Shown here one piece after another: positions 1 through 11,735 of a stretch of 64,000 bases of DNA. A program made the position numbers and the translations under genes. The notes under the pieces are model-generated. The model was not told where the DNA came from. It searched no databases and saw nothing but the letters and a program-made list of their open reading frames with translations. The DNA comes from Trichosporon coremiiforme (lineage: Eukaryota > Basidiomycota > Tremellomycetes > Trichosporonales > Trichosporonaceae), in assembly GCA_039545355.1 (NCBI GenBank), contig BCJJ01000024.1, forward strand, positions 310,001-374,000. The letters run 5' to 3'. Numbering within the stretch: the stretch's first letter is position 1; every line of letters begins with the position of its first letter.

Positions 1-1773
1 TGGCAGCAACTTTTGGCTTCAGACTTACTCGCCTTAGAGGCGTGATGCGGCCGTGTGTTGCGGACTGGCTGCTTCTGCGGGCTTCTGGTCTTCTCGCGCT
101 CCTGAGCTCTTGCACCCAGCTTGGGGGATTAGGTTTGGCGGGCTTGCGTACCACTTTGATGGCGATCAGCTGTACAGTCCCGACATGTCCTTTCCAATGG
201 TAACGTCCTCTGCGGCCATGTTGGTGTGCATGGCAGAGAACAGGGCGGGGAACGCCCCTTCATTTTCTTCATCTCGGGGTGCCTTTGTCAGTAAAGTGGA
301 AAGGATCCGGATAGGCCGTGGAGGAGCAGCTCAGGAGGGGAGAGTGCGACGTCCACACCTTGTACGTTCCCGAGAGCGTTTAACGACCACGACCAGCGTC
401 CACGTTCGCAGCAACCAACGACACTGCATAGTTGCACGCAGCCACGGTAATGGGACTGGCCACGATAGGCCGACACCGATCCAAGACAATGGATTCAGCC
501 AGAAGCTTGACTCTCCCCGTGATCGTGGCTACATTGCGCGCCGCGGTACTGAGTTCACGATGGCAGGTGACGACAGAATGAGATCTCGTCCTTGCGCGTC
601 CTGGGTGATCCTGGGTCATAATAATGCCGGCTTGAATATGAGCAATGAATGCACCCGCGTACCGCCCGGGAGGCGGCTGACGTTGAGATGATTCTCGACG
701 AACTGTCAGCTGGCTGGTGAAAACGCTTCGTACCGCGTCGCTGATCGCTCGGGGGGTCCCTGCGCTATGCCCTATGCATACCTGGTTTTGAGCGGCAGAA
801 GGGAGTATGCAACTGTTGCCTTTGCGTGTGGGTTGCGAAGGTGGCCAGCGAGGCAAGGTAGGCCGTGTCGTAATCCAGTTGCAGACCCGCACTCTGCGCA
901 CTCTGTGGCTCTTACGAGCGGGCACGGTGGGAAGTCAAGCAAGGTCTGGGTGCGGCGATGAGGGACCCTGAGAGTCGCCTTCGCTCGGCTCACAACGGTC
1001 GCAGGCAAGCGTAATCGTCCATGGCGTCCTGGGCCTGGCTGGACGCTGGAGGAGGTCGCAGTCCCTGAGCGCTGCTCCCCTGTCTCCCTGAAACCCTGAC
1101 CTACCCACTCAAGCCCCTTTGCCCCCCCTGCAAGCTGCTGCCTGGCTGGCGACGACAGGCCATGCCAGCTCTCTGGCCGCATGCCGTTGTGCGTCGCCCT
1201 CATCGACGGCTCCCTTCCCAAGATTCTCAACCCTCGATCCTGCGTCCTGGCCACTAGACTGCCTGGGCTACCTGGCCGTGTCCTGCATTTCCTGGCTTCC
1301 TCCTGTACATCCTCGCCCTATCCTGCCATCCTCCAAAGACACTCACCACCACTCACTGACAGCATTCACCTCCTCCGACCTGTCGCTGAGCATCGAGCAT
1401 CGACTCATCCTCCTCCCCTCTCTCTCTCGGCTTCTCGATCTCTCACACTTTGTACCGACTTGCCCGAACGAACAAATTTCCACGCCATACAGCTTTACTC
1501 ACTCTTTCCCCTTTTTCGGGCTCGACCTTCCACACCTGCACATACGTCTCCGTCGACAATCGCCGCTTAACATCTTAGACTTTCCCGCCGACATCTCTTT
1601 CTCTGCTGCACTACTGTCTGCTCACTCGACATCTCAGCCCATCTCGCTTTCGCTCGCTCGCAGCAATTGCACCCGCCGCAGACGGTTGCGCCCCACACCG
1701 CTAGCGACCTTCCTCGCCTTCCCATTCATTCAACATAGGACTCCCACCGCTCCCCAACACGATTTCACCCCTT
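1..1773. other. Intergenic and 5' leader region
   Basis: I see no gene here that I can support. Several open frames cross bases 1-1250 on both strands, but they overlap each other, have no recognisable domain and show no splice structure. From about 1300 to 1770 the plus strand is strongly pyrimidine-rich (many CTC/TCC/CTT runs), which fits the promoter and 5' leader of the glycosyltransferase starting at 1774. No tRNA or long repeat was recognised. Confidence 0.5.
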
Positions 1774-3683
1774 ATGTCCTGGCACCCCAAGCGTCGGGAT
1801 GTGCTGCTAATCCTGACTTGTCTGGTCGTCGTCGGCCTGTTCCTCCAGCTCGACTTCAGCGGATCAAGTCGCTCACGAAGCGGCTCGATCTTTAAGCTCG
1901 GCGGACTCGGCCGTCGGCCAGCGTTCGAGAAGGGCGGCCAGCGAGTCAACTACGCCCCGACCCGCAACACAGTCAGCCAGCCGAAGCTCAAGTGGGGAGA
2001 TCGGGGTGCTCCTCACACCAAGATTGTATCGCACGCGCCAGGTACGTACTCAATTCTCGACCAGGCCTCGCCGCCGGCGCCTAGCCCACACCGTCATAAC
2101 CGTCATAGCGCCTGGCCGCTGCGCCCCGCACCCGTGTTTCATCCCGCTCAACAGCTAACGTCTCTAGGCTGGACCATCTTTGAGGATGTCTACCTCTTCA
2201 ACGGCACCTGGTTCATCGTGACGGACAATCCGTCAGACGTCCCGCTTATTCGTCTCATGGCTTCGACCGGAGCCGAGATCTGGAACGATGAGGGCTCCAT
2301 CAAGAATCGGTAAGTCTAGTCGCGAAGAGATCGGCACAGATTGCGCCCTTGGATCAGCGCGGGGGTTGGGAGTAAGCGAACGTGGAGCTGCTTGCTCTTG
2401 GTCTCAAGCTAACGCCCAGTGAGCCGACCGACAAGGACATGCGCATCATCTTCCCGTCAGAGGCCAAGAAGCTCTGGGGCAGCTCGGCGTCGCGAGTGTC
2501 CGGCACGAGCTTTGTGTGCAACGACCCGCCCCAGTTCCTCGACCACTACTACCACTTTGCCGCCGAGTTCTTCTTCGGCATGTGGCGAACGTACTCGTCT
2601 CTCGACCCTGGAATCAACGCTGCTGGCGAGACTTCGCTTCCTGCGCCCTCGCGTCTGATCTTCCCGCACACTGCAGCCGGACGATGGAACGACTATGCCA
2701 AGATGAACTCGTTCATCATGCGTGCCGTCTTCCCCGCGTTGGCTTACGAGTACGAGAGTGACTTCATCGACCGCAAGGACACGGCGCGTGCCTACATCTA
2801 CGACCGCGTCGTATTCGCTGATCGTGCTGCTGCGTTCCGTGGCCCTGAGTTCGGCAAGACCTGGCGAACGTCGTCCGAAGCCGTCACTCTCGGTGGAAGC
2901 CGCTACTGGTGGTCGCCCATTCGCCGCAACCTCATCGAGTTTGTCGGAGGCAAGTCGGGCAGCGCTATCAACCTGCAGGAGTTCGGTGTCGACCTCGACC
3001 AGGAGTACCTCGACACTGATGCGCTTCAGGAGATGGGTATCGAGATTGAGTCGCCGTCGACGAAGAAGGTCGACCGCCGCTCGATCGACGCTGCCATCGA
3101 GCGCAGGGCTATCGCTGCTAGCAACGACGCCTCGCAGAAGGAGGCTCGCAAGTTTGCCCCGAGCAACCCCGTCATCACCTACGTCTCCCGACAGGACTGG
3201 GGACGTCGTATGTTGAAGCCCGACGACCATGACACGCTTGTCAAGGAGCTAGGCGAGCTGGAGAAGAAGTACGGATGGGAGGTCAACATTGTTGCCATGG
3301 ACAAGCTCACACGTGATGAGCAGATCCGTCTCGCTGCCCGAACAACCATCATGATGGGTGTCCACGGAAACGGTCTGACCCATCTTCTGTGGATGAACAA
3401 CCTGAACCCGCGCGCGACCGTCATGGAGTTCTTCATCCCCGGTGGATTCGCCGAGGACTACGAGTATACTGCGCGTGCGCTCGGCATCCGTCATTACGGC
3501 TGGTGGGGTGACCACTCGTTCACGTACCCGAACATCCCGCCTGTCGAGTACCCCGACGGCTTCCAGGGCAACTCGATTCCGCTTGACGGCAAGGCTGTCG
3601 CCCAGCTTTGCGAGCAGCGCCTCGTCGTTGACCGCGTCGCCGACAAGGGCAAGGACAGGCGGACGGGCGAGGACAGCGCTTAA
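1774..3683 (+). CDS. GT61-family (DUF563-type) glycosyltransferase, type II membrane protein
   Basis: Three exons are predicted: 1774-2041, 2168-2309 and 2420-3683, giving about 557 aa. Both introns have gtacgt or gtaagt donors and the frame is kept across them. The N-terminus has a few basic residues followed by one hydrophobic segment (about residues 10-26), as in Golgi type II glycosyltransferases. The C-terminal half carries the pattern expected of the GT61/DUF563 fold: a dehydrogenase-like stretch around residues 448-462 with VHGNGLTHLLWM, followed by VMEFF and a YGWWGD element. GT61 enzymes transfer xylose, GlcNAc or related sugars to glycoproteins or polysaccharides; the donor and acceptor cannot be told from sequence. 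A role in secretory-pathway glycan or capsule building is inference. The start was chosen because it precedes the membrane anchor and the upstream frame is pyrimidine-rich leader. Confidence 0.85.
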
Positions 3684-4629
3684 GCGCTCCTCGCACCAGG
3701 TTTGAGGCCTTGCATGTCCGCCTGCATGTCTCGGCTCGGACTGAACGACTCTACACGGACATTCTCTCTCGCATTTCACGCACTCACCACCATCACGGAT
3801 TATAAAAGGACAATTCCACCGGGCTCCAACGAACGCTCCCTCTCTCTCTCATCTATTCACTATTCCTCTCCGAAAGAAGCCTTCTTCTCCGCAGTGACCG
3901 GTCTTCCCTCACCGCAACATCTCACCCACCACCTACCACGACCGGATAACTCGCTCGGAAGAAGGGTACACGTCGCCTAACTTTACGCCTGCGGGCGTTG
4001 TCATAGATTAGTACATACAGGTCCACAGCTGGGCGGAGGGACGCTCGGGCGTGTGATTAAGAGATAGACTGTTACGATATGCACTTTGCAACTGATGAAG
4101 ATGCGCCGTCAAAGGTCAGTCAGGACGGATGTTAAGGAACGGGCGCCAGGCTAATAATTCGTCCCGCGGTTTGGTGAGCGGGTGCGCGGCCATGCTGGCA
4201 CGCTGGACCTGAAGCTTGCCTGAGCGTTCCCGGTGTGCGTTGCAGTGAGATTCAGAGGTGCTACGGTGGTGGAAGGATGGCTTGGTCCACGTGGGTTTAG
4301 TCCCGTCGGACGTCTCTGAGACGCGTCTCGAGGGCGTGGGAGGGGTTGGGTCTGGACTAGCAAGGCGACCAGCGCGGGGGACGCAAGGGACGGCGTGGTG
4401 GGATCCCTGAGCGCTCTACCGCTCTACTGACACGACAGCTTAGGCTCGAGCTTTGGTCTTCCTCGTCCTCTCCTCGACACACTCACTCTACCAACCAACT
4501 CCCACCCCCTCTCTCGACACTTGCTGTTGTCCCAGTCCAAGTCGCTCTTCCCAACCACCACCCCACCCCGACTTCCGTCTCCCTCCCCTCGTCTCGACTT
4601 CCCTACCACCCCCCGACCCTCCATCCACC
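3684..4629. other. Intergenic region between glycosyltransferase and septin
   Basis: This stretch holds the presumed 3' UTR of the upstream gene (CT-rich to about 3980) and the promoter of the septin. The 4440-4629 part is a C/T-rich leader with repeated CTCC and CCAC words, typical of fungal 5' UTRs. No gene or RNA was recognised. Confidence 0.5.
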
Positions 4630-6133
4630 ATGTCCGGCGAGATTGGTATTGCCAAGTACGTCGACCCATGAGAGAACACGCACTGACTCCCCAGCCTGCC
4701 TAACCAGGTGCGCTCGACGACAGCTAGCGTGAACGGATTAGCTAACCCATGCAGAGGCACAAGATCGTCAACCAGCGTGGTGCTCACTTCACCATCATGG
4801 TTGTCGGTGAGTAGACGGGAAGGCGGACGCGTCCTAAAGGATGCGCGATGTCTGGAGCAAGGCACTAACACGACGACAGGCGAGTCTGGTTTAGGAAAGA
4901 CCACCCTCATCAACACTCTTTTCGCTACCGAGATCTGTGCTCCTCGCAACTACCGTCAGCGGTGAGTGCATAAAGCAGTAAGGGTGTCTACGAAAGCGAT
5001 GGACGGTTGCCTTCCTCGAAGCTGCGATCGCGTTTTTCGACCAAGCGCCGCACGCACATACGCCCGTCCTGCAGCCAACGCTCGCGAGCGTCTGCTAACT
5101 GTCAGCTTCGCCAAGCAGCTCGACAAGACGACCGAGGTGGAGATCCTCAAGGCCGACCTTGAGGAGCGTGGATTCAACATCAAGCTCACTGTCATCGACA
5201 CCCCCGGCTTTGGCGACTATGTCAACAACCGCGACAGCTGGGTCCCTATCGTGGAGTTTATCGATGACCAGCACGAGTCGTACATGCGCCAGGAGCAGCA
5301 GCCTCTCCGTCGCGAGAAGCAGGACCTCCGTGTGCACGCCTGTCTCTACTTTATCCGCCCCTCGGGCACGACGATCAAGCCCCTCGACATTGAGGTCATG
5401 AAGCGTCTCGGCACGCGCGTCAACCTAATCCCCGTCATCGCCAAGGCGGACACGATGACCCCGGAGGACCTGCTTGCGTTCAAGGAGCGCGTGAGTAGAC
5501 CCGAGTAGCCTATTTGGAGGCTACTTTGTGAACTACAGCTGACCCCACTAGATCCGCGAGGTCGTCCACGCGCAGGGCATCAAGGTGTACTCGCCCCCCA
5601 TCGACAACGAGGACGAGGCTGCCGCCGAGAACGGACGCCTCATGCAGGCGTGCATGCCCTTCTCCGTCATTGGCTCGATTGAGGACGTTCCTACCAGCGA
5701 CGGCCGTGTCGTCAAGGGCCGTCAGTACCTGTGGGGTGTTGCCGAGGTTGAGAACGAGGACCACTGCGACTTCAAGAAGCTCCGCTCGCTGCTCATCCGC
5801 ACGTACATGCTCGACCTGATCCGCTCAACGGAGGAGACACACTACGAGTCGTACCGCCTGCAGCAGATGGAGACGCGCAAGTTTGGCGAGCCCAAGGTCA
5901 AGAAGCTCGACAACCCCAAGTTCAAGGAGGAGGAGGAGGCGCTCCGCAAGCGCTTCACTGAGCAGGTCAAGCTCGAGGAGTCGCGCTTCCGCCAATGGGA
6001 GCAGCACCTCATCGCCGAGCGCGACAGGCTCAACAAGGACCTCGAGCAGGCCCACACGAGCATCAAGGCTCTCGAGGCAGAGATCGACAACATGGCCGCG
6101 TACCACCGTCAGGGCGGTACTGTGCGTCGCTAG
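4630..6133 (+). CDS. CDC12: Septin, Cdc12 type
   Basis: Six exons are predicted: 4630-4655, 4695-4707, 4755-4806, 4880-4961, 5106-5490 and 5552-6133, giving 379 aa. The first three exons are tiny (26, 13 and 52 nt), but joining them restores the conserved septin N-terminus. GTPase motifs are all present: P-loop GESGLGKT, the DTPG switch II motif and AKAD for guanine specificity. The septin-specific region follows, and the last 70 residues form a charged coiled coil beginning near RFRQWEQ, which best matches Cdc12. Septins assemble into hetero-oligomeric filaments and rings at the bud neck, where they scaffold cytokinesis. The gene is convergent with the J-domain gene that ends at 6356. Assignment to Cdc12 rather than another coiled-coil septin rests on the N-terminal IANLPNQRHKIV segment and the C-terminus. 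Confidence 0.93.
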
Positions 6134-6355
6134 ACACGCCAGTGACGCGAGTGTTAGCGAGCGGCACGGCCGCAGCAGTCGCGGCGTCCTGCACTCGCTA
6201 CCTTCTAAAACTAAATGTATACCCAACGTTCTCCCGACACTCACTCTCTTATAAGTCTCCCCTTTGTCCCTAGTATATACCGTTTAACGTCCTAACGTAG
6301 TTTTTCACTCTTCTTATGGATCCAAAGCCGTTCATCAAAAAATACACTACTGATT

Positions 6356-7558
6356 CTACTGTTGGCGCATGAGCAAGTGCACATCGCGCATGTTCTGTCT
6401 CATCCGTGTATCGTAAGCCGGGAGAACTTGCGGATGCTTGACGGCGTTGGAGTCGAGAAGGCGGTCAGTGACCTTGTCCTTCAGCTCGTCCTCGCTCGTT
6501 CCAGAGGCAAGGAGCGGGCCAACAGTTGCGTTGAGAGAAGTGCTGGCCTGGCTCGCGACGTCGCGGGCTACCGACAAGTTAGTCCGGGCGAGGGCCTCGG
6601 GGTCAGAGGGGGGATCGGCCCAAATCCCAGCCAGTTGGGAGATGGCAATTCCGACATCGGTCGCGAGGGCCCTCAACAGTCGCACAACTTGGAACGGGGG
6701 CCTGGAGTCGAACACTCTTCCAAGGAGAGCCCCAATCACCCGTCCAATAAGCCCGAAGGGAACAAACGCGGCAGACACGGGGGGAGAGGCGAGGTCAATG
6801 GGCGCAGGCTCGCTCGTATCGTTCGAGTCGTGCGAGGGAGTGAGAGCGGGGGATCCGGGCGCGAGGACGATGGCGAGTTCGAGCGCGAGCAACACTGCGA
6901 CAACGGTAAATCGCCAGTACGCGCCGTCCCTAGCCGCTCGGGCTACGGCCAGAATGCCAAGACCAGACATTGCGGCGATGTAGAAGGAGACAGAGGAGAG
7001 GAGGCCGGATTGCATGTAGTCCCGGAGGGACTTGCAGGATGTGCACTGTGCGACGGAGGGGCCGAATCTGGATGTAATGTCAGCTGCATTCTTGAAGACG
7101 ATTGTAGCAGTTGGAGCCTGAGGGAGGTGGGATACGTACCGGTCATACACGAATCGAGTTGTGGGCTCAGACAGGATCTCGTATGCCCTTCGAATCGCGA
7201 CGAAACGAGCGTTGGCCATCTCCATCTCGGGCTCGCTCAGCCGTCCAAGTCGGTCGGGATGAAAGACGCGACTGAGACCCCGGAAGGCCTTCTTGAGTTC
7301 TCCCTCCCCGGCTCCGTATCCAACCCCAAGTATGTCATAGTATGTCCTTCCCCTCTCTTCAGACTGGGTCACGAATGTGTATGCGAGCCAAAGGGTGACC
7401 AATGTGGTGAAGAGGAGACGATAGTTGCGCCGATAGCCTTGTGATCCTGGAGCGGCTGGGGGGAAGAGAAAGGGGAGGAACTGGGACGCGAAGGGGAGCA
7501 GGATCTGGGTTAGTTGTGGAGGCAAGAATGCCCAGAGGAGTGGTGAAAGGTAGGACAT
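6356..7558 (-). CDS. J-domain (DnaJ) membrane protein, Erj5-like
   Basis: This is a single uninterrupted frame of 400 aa. The N-terminus has hydrophobic segments (about residues 1-35 and 46-62). A J domain follows at about 73-136, with the Hsp70-stimulating HPD triad at 100-102. Further hydrophobic stretches lie around 190-235 and 260-285, and the tail is polar. J proteins recruit Hsp70 or BiP and activate its ATPase. The membrane layout suggests an ER-membrane co-chaperone such as fungal Erj5, but J domains alone do not settle the family. The gene lies convergent to the septin with about 220 bp between stop codons. Start choice: the ATG at 7556-7558 opens directly onto the first hydrophobic segment. 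Confidence 0.8.
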   Translation of the reverse strand: MSYLSPLLWAFLPPQLTQILLPFASQFLPFLFPPAAPGSQGYRRNYRLLFTTLVTLWLAYTFVTQSEERGRTYYDILGVGYGAGEGELKKAFRGLSRVFHPDRLGRLSEPEMEMANARFVAIRRAYEILSEPTTRFVYDRYVSHLPQAPTATIVFKNAADITSRFGPSVAQCTSCKSLRDYMQSGLLSSVSFYIAAMSGLGILAVARAARDGAYWRFTVVAVLLALELAIVLAPGSPALTPSHDSNDTSEPAPIDLASPPVSAAFVPFGLIGRVIGALLGRVFDSRPPFQVVRLLRALATDVGIAISQLAGIWADPPSDPEALARTNLSVARDVASQASTSLNATVGPLLASGTSEDELKDKVTDRLLDSNAVKHPQVLPAYDTRMRQNMRDVHLLMRQQ

Positions 7559-8060
7559 GACTCTACTCTCGTTGTCGCTGTCGATGTTGGTCGTGGACAG
7601 GGTGTGGAGGATGTAGAGGAGATGAGGACGGAAGATAGGGGAGAGAACCTAACGTGTCAACGACGATCCCGCCTCCACTTCAACCCGCCCTGAAACAATG
7701 ACTTGTTTCACCTCCACATCGTCTCCACGCAATACCACCCTCCTTTTACTCTCTGGCCGTTTAAGCCCAACTACGGCTCCTGAGCCCTCGGCAAATAGTC
7801 ATACAAATCAAGTACATTCCCATGTTAACGTCTATGACAAAGATTACTACAGAGATGAAAGAAAGCTAGTATTAAGGAGTTGTAAAAGAGTGTGTGGTGA
7901 GTGAGAGACAAGATGGCCGGAAGTGCTAGTGTTCGCGGTGTCGCTGGGTGTCGCTGGCGTGGCGAAGAGTGAGTGAAGTGCTTGAAAAGGAGCTTGGGCT
8001 AGACATGCTCGCACGCTCGCCGTCTCACCACCTCGCCGTCGGCTCAGTGGCAGGCAAGAA
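7559..8060. other. Intergenic region upstream of the J-domain gene
   Basis: This interval holds the promoter of the J-domain gene and the 3' flank of the phospholipase D gene, both read on the minus strand. The part from about 7780 to 7890 is AT-richer than its neighbours. No gene or RNA was recognised. Confidence 0.45.
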
Positions 8061-10691
8061 CTACTTGCCCCCACGGCTGATCCTCCTCTTCAGCCCCAGG
8101 GTCAGACTCGTAGCCGACTTGGACGGCGAGGAGGGCACGGGGCTCGCGATCGAGACAGCAGCGGGCGTCGCGCTCGGCGTAGGCGTGGGCAGGACCGAAG
8201 CAATAGACCTTCCGTCCGTATCCCTCCACACGCCGTCGTTGCACACGCGCCCATGCGCCGCCGTGCTCTGGTTGGCGTCCAGACGCTCACGCCACTCGGC
8301 GCATACCTGCGGCGAATCGACGAGCACATTGATCTCCTGCGCGTGGTACCAGGATGCCGAGTCGCAGTTTCCGTTGCCCTGCACGCCGATCTGGTCGTCG
8401 ATCACCATCAACTTGATGTGGCAGGTGTGCGTTGTGCGCCCGATTGGCGTCGTGTCCCCCTTCGGCGTGTACCAGTATATCCGCAGGCGGTCCTTCTCGG
8501 CCTCCTCCTGGAGTTGGGAGTACATGTACACGGCGACTTGGCGGTTGATCTTGCCGTCGGGAGAGATCTCGCCCTGGAGTTAGCTTAGCAAGGAGCGGTG
8601 AGCTCACCTTCTCATCGTATCCGAGATCGGCATAAATTTCGACGAGCACACCGCGGCGCACGGCGTCGAGGGCCGCCGCGACAACAGGCTTCGCACTGAA
8701 CGTGGGGGTTTGCCTGGGGTCAGCTGGAAAACTCTCCTGCGAAGAGTGGCCACATTTCACTCGCATCGCTCGAACTCACAGGAACACACTCTTCGTGGCA
8801 AACTTGAAACCCGCAAGCCACGCCTGGTTCTGAGGCACAAACGCGTCCCCGTGCCCACGGCGCCCACGGGGCGTGCGGTTCACGAGCGCGAACGGGAACG
8901 GGTCGTGCGGCTTGTGCAGAAGCACGGGCTGCAGGGGCGGGCCGCAGTTGTGATCCCGGCTCTTGGTCGAGCTGACGCCGTCGCCCAGTGTCCCGCTGCC
9001 GATACTACCGCTGTCGCTGAAGGTCGGCTCGGCCAGTTTCTGCCGCGTGCGCTCGGCAAGCACGTCCAGGTCGCCCTTGGGCTCGACCGCAGGGTTCTCC
9101 GCACCAAACTGGAAGTCGGCAGCTGTTAATTTGCTAGGGTACTTGATGCGCTCGTACACGAGGGGTGGACGGGGATTGAGGTTCGTCCACCATGCGAGCA
9201 GCGTCGTATCGTAAAACGACTGGACGATTGGGCCCTCGTACTGCGCCATGAATCCGACGTCGCTCTGGAGATTAGCTGACTTCACTGGAGGACTAAGCTA
9301 CACTCACTCGGTTCTGGACATTGTTGCTGCTGAGCAGGGCGATCTTGCGGTCGATGACAACGCACTTTTGGTGGAACGTGCCCACGGGGTAGATGTGGTA
9401 GTTCTGCACCTCGAGCTGGACGTTGGGGATCTCGTCTGGCGCCGGCAGTCCTATGTCGGCAGAGGTGTATTCCCGCGGACTGACGATCTGGTGCGCTCCC
9501 GTGTGCTCGGCTGCGCCCCGGTCGTACACTGGTTGACGTCAGCACTGATCCGCAGCAGCCTGTAACTCACTGATCTTTACGACAATCTTCTCGCCGTTCC
9601 GGTCCGCTACTCGCTGCGACAGGGTGCGGAACGCCTCGACGATTGTCTTGGACGACTCGGACGCCTCCCAGACATTCGTCGTGAAGATGATCTCGCGCTG
9701 GGCGTTGATGATCAGGTCGGCGTAGTGCTGGACAATGTCGGACGTGTGCGAAATGACCGTGACGGGCACGACACCGCACCCCGCCATGAGCGGCGGCGAC
9801 ACCATGCCGTTCAAGACATTCTTCTCGAGCGACAAGAGGGCCTGGGCATAGATCTGCGGCTTGTCAGCACTCATGTCAGCCGACCAACGCCCAGAAGGCA
9901 GGACCGGGTCACGCTCACGCTTCCAGGGCCGGGCCCGGAACACGGTGTGACGGTCCCATTCATCAAGGTGGCTCCGCGAGAGCATAACGAATCACGAATA
10001 AACAATTGCTACTCACGTTCAGGAAGAGGGTCGAAGGCTCTGCGCCCCGCCACTGGCCGCAGCGGCGAACCTCGTCAAGCTGCGGCGGCGACAGCAACTT
10101 CATGCGGCTGTAGTGGTCCTCGGTGGAGAGGTCCGAGTCGCTCTCATCGCTGCAGCCGGACGCGGCCGTGCTCGAGTCAGCCTGTCCCTTGGATCCTTCG
10201 TCGGCGGCGCCGAGCTTGCTCTTCAGCTTGCTGTGCTTCTGCTTCCTGCCCAAGCTTAGCCGCTCAAGCCATCGCTTGACGCCCTTGGGCGTCGGGGGCG
10301 GCTTGGGCCGGATGACGCTCTCGCCGGTCCAGAGACCAAACGAGCCGTTGCCTAGCCCGAACAGGTGCTCAGCGATGACCCGGACCGAGGTGTCGACGGT
10401 CGAATTCGCAAGGCATGCCGTAACCGTGTGATCTGGACTTCGGAGGAAGGTGTAGAGTGGCTCCGTGATGAAGACTGATTTGTGATCCCTTTCGTGGGCG
10501 GCAACGAGGTCGCGGCCGCTCACTACCGAGTCGAGTGTGCCGTTGAGAGACGGAGGGGCCGCCCGCTGAATGGCCAGGATGGCGGGGGAGCGTGCGGGGG
10601 TGGACGGGGATATGGGCTGGATGGGTGGAGGTGAGGCAGGGCGATTGGGGTTGGCAGGGCTGTTGCCGGGGATTGACACGGCAGCGGCCAT
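8061..10691 (-). CDS. Phospholipase D / transphosphatidylase family protein with two HKD motifs
   Basis: Six exons are predicted in transcription order: 10691-10017, 9859-9571, 9528-9308, 9264-8780, 8713-8608 and 8573-8061, giving about 762 aa. All junctions use ACTCAC-complement donors (gtgagt) and keep frame. The first 90 residues are proline-rich, followed by a basic and acidic linker. Two catalytic motifs are visible: HQKCVVIDRK in exon 3 followed by SSNN, and HIKLMVIDDQ in exon 6 followed by GNGN. Both fit HxK(x)4D with the downstream small/polar residues. PLD-superfamily enzymes form a covalent phosphohistidine on a lipid head group and hydrolyse or transfer it. There is no PX or PH domain, so this is the short, cardiolipin-synthase-like or bacterial-like fungal type rather than classical Spo14. 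Substrate is unknown. It is divergent from the SDR gene across about 1.0 kb. Confidence 0.88.
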
Positions 10692-11735
10692 GGTGTCCGT
10701 CTAGTCCGTCCGGCGGTGTGTCGTGATGGGGGTGAATGAGCGAGTAGTCTAAGTGGTGAAGGTGAAGGTATGCTTGGGTCGGTCTCGGAGGTCGCTTGGG
10801 CGGTACAGGACACGAGGTTGGAGGTGGTTGGTAGAGTGGTACAGGGGAATGTCTATGCGAGATGGAGGGGCATGGTGAAATGACGGAGGATGAGTGTTCT
10901 CGAGAGGGGTGAGGGGGGTGAGTGAGGGGATGAAAATAGACGAGATTGAGAGGTGTCGAAGAGCAAACAAGAAATAGAATTGCGGATGACAGAGTTGGGT
11001 GTGGTTGGATGCAGGAGCCCACGTGCCAAGAGTAGGTGAGAGATGTGAGTCAAGACTTTGCCCCTTGAGATAGATCATGCATGCATTGAGCCGCCGGTGT
11101 CTGCTGTGCTCGGTTGAACAAGGTACGAGGGGGAGAGGGGGCAGAGGGGGGTTGAGCGGAGTCGGGTGGTCCGAGCGAGTAGCGACTGCTGCATGCTGCT
11201 AGAGCGGCTTAAGCTCAGCCTAGCCTGGGCGCCTGGGCGGGTTGTCTGCAATCCAATGCTGGAACACTCTCTCACGATGCTCACCATAACAACATTTGCC
11301 ACCCAAATCTTATCAAAATGCATTACACGTGTAAACTCTGTCATTCCCTGCAATGCGGAGTCCCCACAGCCCGTGCAAGCCACATGGCGCCGAGCGGCTG
11401 AACCTCCTGCAGTCGCACTTGTTCGCTCATGTCCGGCGCATCCGGGCCCCGACCGAGACCAGAAGGGAAGACGAACACCAAGACACGGGGTCTGGTGACC
11501 ACCTCCGCTGGATCCTGGATCCTGCCCATCGGTTACTTGTGGTGACCGACACCCCCTTCCCAACTTGCCGTATCCCGAACATGAACACACCTAACCCTCC
11601 GTGTTGACCGGTCCCCGGACAATGGGCGACCACGTCTCACTGTCTCATGGGCAGGGCATTCATCGCTATATAGCCTAGCCCACATTCCCCCTCCCCCAGT
11701 CGTTCTTCACATCCTCTCATCTCCTGCTCAAGCAA
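10692..11735. other. Divergent promoter region between PLD and SDR genes
   Basis: About 1 kb separates two start codons that point away from each other. The left part, read on the minus strand, is CT-rich and looks like the 5' leader of the PLD gene. No credible coding sequence was found. A TATA-like element sits near the right end and is listed separately. Confidence 0.55.
11666..11673 (+). promoter_or_regulatory. TATA-like element of the SDR gene
   Basis: The word CTATATAG lies about 65-70 bp upstream of the SDR start codon, a usual distance for a fungal TATA box plus a short leader. No other supporting site was defined. Confidence 0.45.

Noticed and set aside
772..1254. Minus-strand open frame of 160 codons near the left edge
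   Set aside because: No recognisable domain, overlaps other frames of similar length, and the sequence is GC-rich enough for long random frames.
6362..7444. 360-codon open frame on the plus strand
   Set aside because: It is antisense to the J-domain gene, which has a clear HPD motif and membrane helices.
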